The position numbers were made by a program, and so were the translations under genes. The notes beneath the pieces were generated by a model. The model was not told the DNA's origin. It was given only the letters and a program-made list of their open reading frames with translations, and made no database searches. A DNA stretch of 64,000 bases from Mesostigma viride. Taxonomy: Eukaryota > Streptophyta > Mesostigmatophyceae > Mesostigmatales > Mesostigmataceae. Each line of letters begins with the position of its first letter. The stretch's first letter is position 1. The stretch covers positions 8,879,628 through 8,943,627 of the forward strand of contig RPFO01000080.1 of the NCBI GenBank assembly GCA_009746045.1, in the 5' to 3' direction. Below, one piece after another: positions 32,322 to 43,404 of the stretch.

Positions 32322-34227
32322 GGGGACTCGCACGTCCAAAAGCCTGAAAAACTGACTTAATGAATTTCAGTTCCAATGCACTCGGGAACCATCTAGTGAT
32401 GATTGAGTACCATAAATATGATGTTTGGACATTCATGCCACCACTTGTTGGGGGTACTACGCCCAACCACGCACCGGTGGCGAGCTAAAAATAGAAAAAG
32501 ACGCTATTTATGAGATATTTTGCCCAAGACAAACCACTTATCCAAATGACCTGCCCATACATTTCTGCAAAGTTCCCCCACTTTTTTAAAAGCTGGGCTA
32601 TTTACATGGCCAAAATGGTCACATTTGTTTGAGTTATTAATTTTCCCGCAAAATGGGTACTTTTTTGAGCCAAAAAAAATAAATCAAATCATTAACACAT
32701 CAGATTGGGTCATCCATACATTTTAAATTCCACTGAGTGGGGGGAAACACAACCCCAAAGTTTGAGCTCATTCTGACAAGCGTAGCTCAAGTTATTGATT
32801 TTCCTGTGATGCCACCTGGGTAGACGCTAAAAGAGAATTGAGCTATTGCTGAGCCAAAATGACATCTGTTTTGCTACCCTAGACAGCCAAAAACATGCCC
32901 ACTTTGATCACGGAGTGTGAGGAGGATGTCCGGAGCGTCATACGCCCCACCCCTCCATCGTCACAGCCAGCCTTGTGAGTCTACCCTTAACAACAAGGCT
33001 GGTAGGACGACACGCCTGAGCAGCATATGTCATGCCTATCTCAGGCTAATAATGTGTGATTTTGTGCCAACAACCAAGTTGTTCCACCCAACAACACATT
33101 AAAAACCCTCTTCCAAAATGCCCAACAAGCCGGACATGTGGAGGACCACACACGCAGTATATAAAGAGAAAATAAGCTGACTTTTTATCCAGCCAACCTG
33201 TGGCTAGCTGCTCTGGTTAGCATGACAAAGGCTATCATTTACTCAGTGGGAAAGGTGAAGAGACCATTGGAACAACCTACCTGATGCATGTGCCACCAAA
33301 GCATTGTGTCCCGCAAAATGCACACTGCCTCCTTTCTAACAAGCACGAGCCACTTTCTTTAGGAGACTGGTGCCAGCTCGTCAGTGTCTGGGGAAAATGA
33401 TGCCGCTGCTTAGGAAGACCGCGTGAATTTCCTCGAACACAACTGTCTATAAAGCAAAAGAAATTTCAGAGAAGCATGGAAATAAAAGCATTACACCTTC
33501 CCGACAGGTTGTGGGCCACGCGCTGCAGCAAGCCAGCCACGTCACAGACGAACTTGCTAAAAAACATCCAGGAATCCAGCGATGCAGCGCCAGGACCCGC
33601 AACTTCATGGCTGCATCTGGCCGGAAAGAAGGCAAATAGCTTACGCTCAACGAGCTAAGAAAGCAGGAAAGCGCTATCTTAGGACGTTTAATACAAGAAC
33701 GTACCATAACGGGCATTTATTCGTGCCCAGGCGCACAAGAAAGGCCACCCTTTCATGGAGAGGTCGGGCGCGCATCGCGCAGGCCTAATGTTATCTTACC
33801 GCAAAATGACGGGAAAGGTAAAGATAGCAGCGGGAATTTTTACGGCTTTAGAAACATCATTAAACTAGCTTCCATTAGGACCATCAAAACTGGCAACAAT
33901 CGACAATCACACCTGCAGGCATCAATTATACTTAATTCATCCCGACAGAAATTCAGGCCGGACCCCCCCTGCCGATGGTAAAGAAAAAGAGCCCGCGACA
34001 TTATAGATCGCAACTATCCCACCATAAATTAGAATCAGTAACTAATTTTCTCCAAGAATCGAGCATTTTTTCTGCTTTCCGCGAGCCAGATTTGTCACGT
34101 TTCGTCTTAAAGCAGTCGCCATGGCCACTTCCGCAAGGGGTGCGCGCACCGTGCACCCACTTTTCACGGTACGGAGGGTACCGCGGAATTTTTTTGGCGC
34201 GGAAAATATTCGTCGCGCCGAGTCCCC
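32322..34227. mobile_element. TTAA-flanked DNA transposon, non-autonomous
   Basis: The 1906-bp insert has inverted ends GGGGACTCG...CGAGTCCCC and is flanked on both sides by TTAA (32318-32321, 34228-34231). Taking it out with one TTAA restores the ORF1 host sequence (TTTAAGCGCGACAT). The right end, read inwards, shares 'ggcgcg..gaatatttt' and later 'gtgcgcgcacc' with the left end of 60875-62769; the left end shares the 'acttgttgggggtac' block. No transposase is recognisable. Confidence 0.8.
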
Positions 34228-35081
34228 TTAAGCGCGACATTCTTATCCCCATGCAACTCACTGGTGAGCTGTGGATGTCGACTGTCCGCCTTCCCCGCGC
34301 GCGGGGTAAGGCTGGCCCGGCTCCCCTGCTACTCACCATGGCGCATAATGGTTGATCTCCCTCGATCTGGATTCCCTGATTTGTCGGGGCGGAGGGAGCG
34401 AAGGAGGCGAGGGACGCCGCTGGGTGACAGCACGTATAAAAAATAAATAGAGCATTTACTATTCCATATGCCCTGGTCTTTTATAAGGGGCAGTAATCAC
34501 AGTTTATAAGGGCCCTGATATTTAATAAGGGGCGCCAGTGTGGTGGTACGAGATCTGCCCTTTAAATGGGTGAAAGTCCGTACAAGTAACTTGTAAACTA
34601 GTTCTAAGTACTTGGACGTAGTTCCAAGTACTTCATTTGGACTACAGGGTAGTAAAGTCTACTTCAATCTACTTCAAAATTGTTCATACTAGTTCAAACC
34701 AGTGCTGACGTGTTTAGGCGTAGCACTGGACCCTCAGGAGGTGAACGGAACTACTGGGGTGTAGTAGACCAAGACTAAACGTAGTACAATGATGAAAGAA
34801 TTAGTAGGGATGGGTTCTTTGTAGTACAACTGGCCAAGGGCGCCAAAACCAGGTGTAATGGACTTGCATCCGCCACAGTGGGCAAGTACGCTGCCACTTC
34901 GCATGGTGTACGAATATTGTATGGGTCACGGAATTGTGTTTCGACCCGAATTAGAAGGACCTGGGCCGCCGCCGGCCCAAATCTGAGAAAAAGTGCTGGC
35001 ATATAACCTCCTCCCATCTTGGCACAGGGGCTAGACATGGGGGGGCTAGGTCTCTCCGTGATTTGGAACAAGATGATGGAC

Positions 35082-35123
35082 AAGGCCAAGTCTAATTAAT
35101 TAATTAATTAATTAAGGCCAAGT
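35082..35123. mobile_element. tail-only retroelement insertion
   Basis: A 22-bp C(TAAT)n stretch lies between two copies of AAGGCCAAGT (35082-35091 and 35114-35123). The target duplication with only tail sequence between is what an extremely 5'-truncated insertion would leave. Removing it joins KAK to WAQV codons in one reading. Confidence 0.6.
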
Positions 35124-35233
35124 GGGCCCAGGTCATAGAGGACAACGAACCCCCTCCTGTGGGGAAGCGCCCACGTGTGCAAACATACGGGAAGCACGCC
35201 AGACCGGTCGCCTAGGGTAGAGAGCTTAGACTA

Positions 35234-35290
35234 GTTGTTGTAGATAGATGTTGTAGATAGATGTTGTAGATAGACGTTGTAGATAGGTTA
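35234..35290. repeat. 16-bp tandem repeat
   Basis: Four units of 'gttgtagatagat' with slight changes, downstream of the short ORF ending near 35215. Confidence 0.8.
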
Positions 35291-36347
35291 GACCGGTAGG
35301 ACTGTTTGCACCCATCCATCCATCGGGGTTAATTAAATTAATTTACATTAAATTATAACATGCCTCCGTGGGGAGATCATGTAGCACATATTCCTTGATG
35401 GGGGGTGGAGGTGAAGGAAGCCGCGTAATCGAACTATCTCAACGCTAAGCTATCTAGTCTATAAAATCCTAACTACACTACTCATCAAAACGCCTCCTCC
35501 TCTTGGGAGGAGGTGGCTTGCCCACAGGGGCTGGCGTGTGAGCCTGGACAATCTTCTGCCACCGCTTCTTGTTCTGCATGGCAGTCTTTGAAGGGAGAGG
35601 GAGTGGATGCGGTGTTCAAACTGAGCTGGGACCACTAGGTCGGCCAGCAACATCTGGGTTAATGCTCCGTGACTCCCCAACGGGAGCACGAGTCTAATTA
35701 ATTAATTAATTAATATGACCAGCCGAGGTGTGCCTGTGCTAGTATTCGTTTTTATTAGGAGCTGTTGTTTCTTAAATGCCGCAAGAAGCTCTCGGGGACT
35801 TCCTACACGCTGGACGACGACTTGACCCTGGTTCAGCAACAGCGGCGACGGGACGGCTATGGCCGACCTACCTCCAGCTCCGGCAGACCGCAGGGGGGAA
35901 ACCGGTATACTGGAGGGGGGACGTCATCCACGTTGACCACAAGCCCTGGCAGGCGCCCCCTGCCACCCCAGCAATCCCAGTTTAGGGAATATAGCAGTAG
36001 TGTAGATGAGTCAAGCTTAGCTTAGCACGTGGCCCACGCCTATGCAATTGTGCGCGTATAATGGGACTCCCCACGGATGATGCATGAAGAATTTAGCCAA
36101 GCTCTGCCTATGCAGAGAGCTACTCTCTGCTGAGACGCCACGCCCTAGCCATTGTTTAGCCATGATGATCTTCCATATGTCCGCACCTTAGCTGCTGGAA
36201 TACATAGTGGTGCATGTGCACTTTGTGCACCCAGAGCAGGTGTACTTTACACCCTACCCTTGCAGCCCAGAATGTATTAGAAGCCATATGCCCCTTCTCG
36301 GGGATATGTGTTACACGTACTCCCAACGGAGATATGTTCCAATTTAA

Positions 36348-38089
36348 CCCGTGTTTTTTTTTTTAGAACGCGATATACTGCGTTGTAAGCTATTTATAGA
36401 ACACGTCATAACATCTAGGGAAATTTTTTTTTCATAGTCATGTGTATACTTTCCTGAAAGCCCATAAATCAAAGGATTTTTTGAGCTACTCAGACCTACA
36501 AAATGCTAATTCATTAGAGAGATACACTGGTTTGAATACAGGGGGGTCTGACCATGACCGCGATTTGTTGACCCTAGGTCACAAGTCATGTGCTTATTCG
36601 CAAATGGTTCATGAAAAAAATCTGGCTTCTTGCACGAGCTATGGGCAACATATGCAGGCTCTGTGAAACAAAACTCAGGCCCATTGGGCCACTGGAGCTA
36701 TTTTTTATTAGCATTACAATTACAACGCAGTACAACGCAGTGGGAAAAATGAGAGCCCTTCACAACATGACACAACGACACGAGCCCCGTAAACGGGGAT
36801 ATCATGAGCTAGGAGGGTCAACACGTTGAAAATAGGAGTTGTATAAGTTATACAGCATCAAACATGCATCAAACATCATGACTGGATGACATTATATGAC
36901 TGAATCAGGCAGCCATAGCCAAAGCATCATCCACTCTCACAACGTGTTGAGCACATGCCTCGTGGGAAGGGAGGCACTGGGTTTTCATTCCATAACGTGT
37001 GCAATCCTGAAAGAAAGAGGCATGTGTAATGCAAGGCTTGGATCTATAGGTTGAGTGATCCATGAGCTTACATGCAGGCAAAGATGACGCTTGAATGCAT
37101 GCTAGCAAATGGTGGCAAGATGCTAACAACACATGATTATACATCATGATTATGGGCACCTAGCTGATCTTCTTGCACAATCAACGCAGTATAAACCATC
37201 AATATCCAATCCTCACGATATATGCACGGCTTGACGACGTATACAGCACCTAAATACTGCACAACTGCAACCTGCTATGGCTGACATGCAAGCAACGTCG
37301 AGTAGGATGGCGGTCTTAGAGAGGCTGGGCAGAGGTCGGTAGAAATAAGTGGAAAACTGGCAGAAACTAGGTAGAAACACGATATACTTACGCCTGCAAG
37401 CACTATTGAGCCGGTGGCAGAGGCCATTTCCAGGAAAATACAGCATACCGTAGCAATAGCCACGGTCACGCCTTCCGCTATTTGCAGGCACCATCATGCC
37501 CGGAGCTACCCAATAAAAGTCTGCACAAATCTCGGTTTAGCCGAGCGTCCGGGCGTTCGGAATGAATAAACATGTGTTAAGAAGTCGAAACACCATGGAA
37601 ATACCAAGCATGGTGCCGCAGCAGACCCGAGTCTTGACGTAATAATATGTATGCCGGTTTCCAGGGTTTCCGCATGAAAGTTGGGTGAGAAACTGGAAAA
37701 ATCTACGTTTCCTTTGCCCCAGTACCTCAACAAACTCGTAGAAACCTAATTATCAACCTTTGAACGCATCATCATGGTCGTGCCACCCAACAACCACTGA
37801 AATTCGCGCGAAAACTGGCGAGATCTACCTGCCGCCATCGCCGTCGTCTTCACCTTCGTCCCGCGAAAATGCCTTATTTCAGTGGTACATATTTGTTTGC
37901 AGCTGTCACAAAAAAAATCCAAAAAATACCAGGATTTTTTCTTGAGTTCTACGGGATGTAAGGAGGCCGTCCACCGAGTTTCAGACCGAAAATCTCGTAT
38001 CTACTGTGCCTGCCACGTGTCAGATTACAACGCGATACATCGCGTTCTAACCCTACAACGCGATACATCGCGTTGTAAAAAAACACGGG
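36348..38089. mobile_element. piggyBac-like non-autonomous element 1
   Basis: The 1742-bp insert begins CCCGTGTTTTTTT and ends with the reverse complement AAAAAAACACGGG; TTAA flanks both sides (36344-36347, 38090-38093). The subterminal palindrome 'aacgcgatacatcgcgtt' occurs twice at the right end and once, diverged, at the left. TTAA target and CCC-starting inverted ends are piggyBac hallmarks. It sits in the TTAA-rich tail of retroelement copy W. No transposase is recognisable. Confidence 0.75.
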
Positions 38090-38093
38090 TTAA

Positions 38094-39040
38094 TTTAATT
38101 TTAATGCATAATCAATATAGCGTGCATGTGTTTTGCTGCGATGTCAACCCTCCAAGGGCTCAGGAGCGTGCCAACAGCACCCACATCCCACTCTGGTCGC
38201 GATACTGCATCATGTGCGGGACTGGCTCGTCCCCATGCCACTTCTCCTATGCCATCAGCGATGTGCTGTGAACAAGGCCGCCTGATTGCCCGCACGTGAT
38301 GAGCACGGATACTGACCCTACACAGCCCCTGTCCTTGCATGAACCTGTCAGCTATGTCACCCTTCCATCATGCCACCAGTGGGCTGCCATGGCACTCAAG
38401 CTTCCTGCATGTCATGTCGGTAGCATCCACAGAACGACGTCCACCGGCATTGCCCTGTTTCCCTGCCTTCACCACCACGTGGCCGCTAGCTCGCCCATGC
38501 CTAGCCAAGGGTGCTGCCACATCCCAACCTAGGCGCCTACTCCATCCTGCGCTCAGCTGCACCTCTTGCATCACTGCTGCTATTTTCACCTATCACGGTG
38601 CAACAGGGGCTCCCTATCCATCCTGCCAGGACAGGATGGCACCCACCAAGCCTGCTTTATCCCCCACCACATCCACCACGAAGGTGTGTGGGACAAGCTG
38701 CCTCCGCCATCCGCCACACCCACTGCGCCATTCGACTCCGCATGAGGGCGCCATGAAACCATGCCATCAGAATGTGCCACGCGCATGTGCCATGACGGTG
38801 AGGTGGCATCGCCCACGTCGTCGTGCCCCATGCGCGTGCAGGCACCTGCGGATCAAGCGTCGATGCCGCATGCGGACCATCGCGCCTGGAGGTGGCGTAA
38901 ACCGCCAGCACCAGCATGATATGGCTGCCCGCCCCACCCGCCGTGGCTGCGGCCACCACCACCATCGTCCCCCTGCTGCCCGCCAGCCACCAGGGTCAAG
39001 CACACATCCACCCACAAGCCACCACCACCGCGTCGTGCCT
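38094..39040. other. 3' flank of CHMP1, no gene recognised
   Basis: Open frames on both strands here are artefacts of composition (for example 38339-39154), since the last part overlaps the CHMP1 coding exon on the other strand. A 3' untranslated region for CHMP1 must start just below 39041. Confidence 0.5.
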
Positions 39041-41774
39041 TTAGCTGCGCTGCCTGAGCTCGGCCAGTCGGCGGCTGAGGTCGGCGTCCGGGTCCACCGC
39101 GGCCGCCTGTGCCGGCGCGGCCTGGGCGAGCGCACCCTGTGCGGCCGCCGGTAGTGCAAACGCGACCTCGAGGCCGTGCTGGTCCGCCACCTGCTGCATC
39201 AGCATGGTCACCTGCACAACCAATGCCACGCAAACACACATGTACACATATGCAACTCCTGCTGCATCAGCATGGTCACCTGCACAACTTACACCACGCA
39301 CACACACATGCACATGCACACACATGCAACTCCTGCTGCATCAGCATGGTCACCTGCACAACCAACGCCACGCACCCACCCACGCCCCCCCGTGCCCCCC
39401 CATGCCCCCCCATGCCCGCCAACGCCCGCCCATGCCCCCCCATGCCCGCCCATGCCCCCCCATGCCCGCCCATGCCCGCCCATGCCCGCCAATGCCCGCC
39501 CACGCCCCCCCATGCCCCCCATGCCCCCCCATGCCCCCCCATGCCCCCCCATGCCCCCCCATGCCTCCCCATGCCAGCCCATGCCCGCCCATGCCCGCCC
39601 GCGTCCGCCCATGCCCGCCCATGCCCGCCCATGCCCGCCCACGCCCGCCCATGCCCGCCCATGCCCGCCCATGCCCGCCCATGCCCCCCCATGCCCCCCC
39701 ATGCCCCCCCATGCCCGCCCATGCCCACCCATGCCCACCCATGCCAGCCCATGCCGGCCCATGCCCACCCATGCCGGCCCATGCCCGCCCATGCCCGCCC
39801 ATGCCCCCCCATGCCCCCCATGCCCAGCCATGCCCAGCCATGCCCCCCCATACCCCCCATACCCCCCCATGCCCCCCATGCCCCCCCATGCACACGCATG
39901 CACTACCTATTGATGGCCGTGCGCGGGCAGCACCTGCGTTCCATGGGACGCCATGAGGTGGCAACGAGTCTGGAGTCGTGACAAAAATCAGGATCTCAAT
40001 GGCATATCGTGCCACCCGCCCTGCAGGGGTGTCGCATGGCCATGGGCGCCACCAGGAGGGGACATCTCCAGGCACCCCTAAGCGGCTACCGCGACCCATC
40101 AATACCCGTGATCGAGACCCGCACCCCCCCCCTCCCCACCCCCCACCCCCACCCCCATGTGCCACCCCCACCCCCCACCCCCACCCCACCCACCCACCCC
40201 CCTTCCCCCCCCCCCCCCCCACATCCCCCCCCCCTCCCCCCGATCCCCCCCCCATCCCCCCCCCATCCCCCCCCATCCCCCCCCCCATCCCCCCCCCCCA
40301 TCCCCCCCCCCATCCCCCCCCCCATCCCCCCCCCATCCCCCCCCCATCCCCCCCCCATCCCCCCCCATCCCCCCCCCATCCCCCCCCCATCCCCCCCCCA
40401 TCCCCCCCCCCATCCCCCCCCCATCCCCCCCCCCATTCCCCCCCCATCCCCCCCCCATCCCCCCCCATTCCCCCCCCCCCCCCCCATCTCCCCCCACAAG
40501 CATCCTACCCCCCACAGACACACCTCGTCCTCGGGCGCCACCATGGATGTGCTGGCCCCCATCGCACTCTCCACAAACTCGCTCTGCACGTCCAGAGACT
40601 CAAACTGGCGCTCAAACGTATCCATCGTCTGGGGGGTGGGGGCAGGGGAAGGCGAGGCAGGGCAAAGGCAGACAAGGCGGGGGACGAGAGGGAGGGATGA
40701 ACGGGCAAGGCGGGGGGCAAGAGGGGAGGGAAGGGGAGATGAGGCCAGGACAGGCGCGAGAGGGGGGACAAAGTGGAACGAGAATGCGGTGGCTGGCTGT
40801 GATGATGCACACGCAGCCAGCGGGCCACACGCGGTGCAGGCGGCTACGCATGCGTGCAGCCAAGCGCCATGCCTGCGGTCACACAAGGAGCCATGGCGAT
40901 GCGCCTCCCCTTGCCAGCGCACGCAGCGAGACGAGGCGCCGCCATGTGGCCTGTGGCAAGCGCCGTGTGGCTAAGTGGCACTTGACGCATGACCAGTGGC
41001 CATTGCCCCAGAGGTGGAGCCGCGAATAGTTGTCACGGCTGCTACGGTGTGTGAATTTACAAAGGGCTTCAGCACGTTTCGCACTTCAAACCGCCCAAAA
41101 ACGATCCCACACAAATGAGACACATACTCCATGGCCTGCCCATCCCAGAGGGACAGCCCAAGCCCGGAGTCCAGGGCGCCGCCGGAGCGGCCGCCTGGTG
41201 TGCTCCAAGCAAGGGAGAGGATGACCCGGCTGGCTCATCGTGGCATTCGAATATCAGGCCGTTGGCCGGGTCGCCTCACGCCTGCCTACTGTCTAATGCA
41301 CATGTGGCGATTCGGGAAAACGGCGAGACACCTTCGCGCACTTGACCCGATCACGCACACTACACAGATGCATGCAGAGGCAATACAACAGGGAATACAG
41401 GCACCGGCCCGTAAAATTTATAATACCTGGGAAATTTGCTCCAAATTCGATGTGGACACGGCTTTCTCCAGGGCCTTGGTGATGCCTTCCATGGACTTGT
41501 GGACCACCTGCATCTTCATCTGGGTGTCGAGCCGGCTCACGACAGCGTCCAACCGAGATGCCAACCTCAGATAATTAAGCTCTTCGGTCTTCTTCCTAAT
41601 AGCATCCTGGGCATAAATGCGCGCACCATCCATGTTGCCTTTTTCAATCGCTTTTTTAACTTTGAGCTTGGCGTCCTTTTGATCTTTCTCGCATTTCTTT
41701 GCCTGTCTAGCGAGCGTCTTCGACATGAATCGAAGGTTAAATATCTGGTCCATTAATTTATCCTGATTCCCCAT
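39041..41774 (-). CDS. CHMP1: CHMP1, ESCRT-III subunit (three exons)
   Basis: Exons 41774-41427, 40628-40524 and 39211-39041 join in phase 0 at CAG/GTATTA, GAG/GTGTGT and CCCCAG and TGTGCAG acceptors, giving 207 residues; the family is about 200. Residues 1-12 ([12 protein letters not shown]) match the plant-type start. A basic helical core follows ([33 protein letters not shown]), then the acidic C-half. The last helix RRLAELRQR is the MIM that binds the MIT domain of Vps4. CHMP1 (Did2/Vps46) regulates Vps4-driven disassembly of ESCRT-III on endosomes. The open frame extends upstream to 41882, but conservation fixes the start at 41774. Confidence 0.95.
39259..39366 (-). repeat. duplicated exon-3 splice-acceptor modules in CHMP1 intron 2
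   Basis: The first ~21 bp of exon 3 with its acceptor ('gctgcatcagcatggtcacctgcacaac' on the plus strand, written here in parts) occurs at 39191, 39259 and 39333, spaced 68 and 74 bp. Only the copy nearest the body of exon 3 is followed by the rest of the exon. The other two are intronic acceptor decoys. Confidence 0.9.
39370..39900. repeat. CCCATGCCCG decamer satellite in CHMP1 intron 2
   Basis: Tandem 'catgcccgcc'/'catgcccccc' decamers for about 530 bp. On the transcribed strand this is a G-rich run (GGGCGGGCATG) of the sort that can form G-quadruplexes. Confidence 0.95.
40110..40492. repeat. (CCCCCCAT)n satellite in CHMP1 intron 2
   Basis: C-runs of 6-10 separated by AT or ATT; the transcribed strand is G-runs. 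It ends about 30 bp before the donor of exon 2. Confidence 0.95.
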
Positions 41775-42159
41775 CCTGACACTAAATCCCTTGATCTGAT
41801 ATACCAAGGAATCTGATATGCGAAGGAACAGTCCGGGAGCCGCAAGCCTTGCCCAACCGACAAAGAAAATTGCAAAACGCACTCTTTTTTCTATGACAAT
41901 CCTTCCAGCAAAATTTACAACGACAAAACGCTGAAACTTGAGCCGAGATAAGTTTTATCGGCCATAGTCAAGATCGTCAGCATACCAGGCGCTTTACCGA
42001 GTTTTGATGACGAGGCGCTTTAACGAGTTACGAGTTACGACGGGCTGCGGGCAATTATGCCACGCGTCGTCAAAAGCATGCCGGCAAGAAGCTGGGGTTT
42101 CGGCCCCACTCGGCACTCCTAGGATATTCTACTTTCCGGACACGTGTGCAGGTCTGCTA

Positions 42160-42800
42160 CAGTTGTGAGTTGTTGTTGTTGTTGAACTTGTTGTTGTTGT
42201 TGTTGTTGTTGTTGTGTCCCACGCCGCACATGAGCAGCAGAGAACAGTAAGTAAGTATCAAGTACGAATTTTTGTTGTGTGCCGCACCGACAGGGTTGTT
42301 ACCTGTCGGTTCACCAGCGCGGGAATAAACTCCACTCAACTCAACTCACCGCCGCACCGGCGCCGGAATAAACTCAACTCAACTCAACTCAACGCCGCAT
42401 CAGTGGCCGACTGTTGTTGTTGACTTGTTGTTGTTGTGCGCCTATGCGGTTCTTCGGATCCATCTATGCGGTTTTTCGGATCCATCTATGCGGTTTTCGG
42501 ATACAACTATGCGGTTTTCGGGTGTACCTGTCCGTCGGTCCGTTGGATTCACACATCTGACGGTCGTAAATCGGTGGGAGAGTAATGGGTGGGAGAGAGG
42601 AGCATTCTTGTTGTTGTTGTGTCCCACGCCGCACAATCTTGGGCAGCAGAGAATCTATACTGTAGTGGCCGAGGGCCGGATATATTTAGTATCCGGGTAT
42701 AGGGTTATGACTGTATCACAACTGTATCAACCCCTCGGCACTATGTACTGTTGTTGTTGTTGTTGTTGTTGTGTCCCACGCCGTCGGCACTACAGTACTG
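42160..42800. repeat. (TTG)n-linked repeat modules
   Basis: Three modules have a (GTT)n run followed by 'gtgtcccacgccg' (ending about 42230, 42630 and 42783); two continue 'cacat/cacaatcttgg...agcagagaa'. Between them lie 'aataaactcaactcaactc' pentamer repeats (42325-42395) and four ~24-bp units of 'ctatgcggttttcggat' (42445-42525). It separates the CHMP1 start from the gene at 43405. Confidence 0.8.
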
Positions 42801-43404
42801 CACCTGTATCAACCCCTCGGCCACTATAGACTCTCTGCGGCCCATGCGTGGGAAACAAGTGAACTGAACTGAACACAGCACCTCCAACTCCAAGCTGGTC
42901 GCCTGCACGCCACGTTCCCCGCAAGCATGCACAAGGTCGGGGCTGTTCAGCGCTCGCCCGGCGTCGGTCGGTGTTCAGGGCCCTCGGCGGCTCGGCCGTG
43001 TTGATCTCTGCCCATGTTGATGATGTCCATGTCCCACCGCCCACGTAACACGGAACATTTTATGGCAAATTTCATGGTGGCAGATGCCTCGTCAGGCCAT
43101 CGCCCACGGCACGCAGTCACCGATAATTATATATCGGATTTGAAGCACAGATACATGGCTGCGACGATGTCGCAGAGGTTTTACCGGAATTATATCGCAT
43201 GAATGCATGGCAACACCGGACCATCCAGAGTCGTGGTAAGTTGAGCGTCGTAAGTCGCTAATCCCTTCCGCGGCCCCCGCTAGGCTGCAACCACAGCCTG
43301 GCCGAGTACGTCTTGCATGACCATCTGCGGGGTTTTGTCGTCCTCGCTTGTCTAATGTAAACGCGACGAGGGGGCGATAGGGGAATCGGCAGGATTCGAC
43401 AGTT

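Larger units (their letters stand above)
35009..35712. mobile_element. LINE-like 3' fragments with (TTAA)n tails, nested in solo A repeat
   Basis: Flanked by ATATAACC (35001-35008) and ATATGACC (35713-35720), an 8-bp duplication with one mismatch. The end facing right carries the (TTAA)n tail (35693-35712). The first part encodes a short reading (DKAKS...WAQVIEDNEPPP) interrupted by a tail-only insert. The later part (35345-35690) reads on the minus strand with another TTAA-rich end. So at least two retroelement fragments are combined here. Confidence 0.55.
34349..35758 (+). repeat. solo A repeat of the split-repeat DIRS element
   Basis: A complete A repeat (starts TGGTTGATCTCCC, ends TTTTTATTAG) with no interior or B repeat, inside ORF1-only copy W. 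It is itself interrupted at 35009-35712. The free A unit has the same two ends as A1/A2 of the 3.3-kb elements, so it is probably a recombination or reverse-transcription product comparable with a solo LTR. Confidence 0.75.
32026..36347 (+). mobile_element. ORF1-only retroelement, family 1, interrupted (copy W)
   Basis: The element's own sequence is 32026-32321, 34232-34348 and 35759-36347. It is 5'-truncated and begins at 'attgagtgcctgcaaaac'. It encodes the coiled coil (WADMLKHHTT, IKQQTLDLREEAD), the start of the RRM-like part, and the C-terminal domain (LDDDLTLVQQQRRR). Removing the insertions restores continuity with the copy at 53052-55087. It is broken by a TTAA element (32322-34227) and a solo A repeat (34349-35758). 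A piggyBac-like element (36348-38089) lies in its TTAA tail. Confidence 0.8.

Noticed and set aside
38339-41029. Pro/His-rich plus-strand frames and Gly-rich minus-strand frames over the CHMP1 locus
   Set aside because: They overlap CHMP1 exons on the other strand or are satellite translations.
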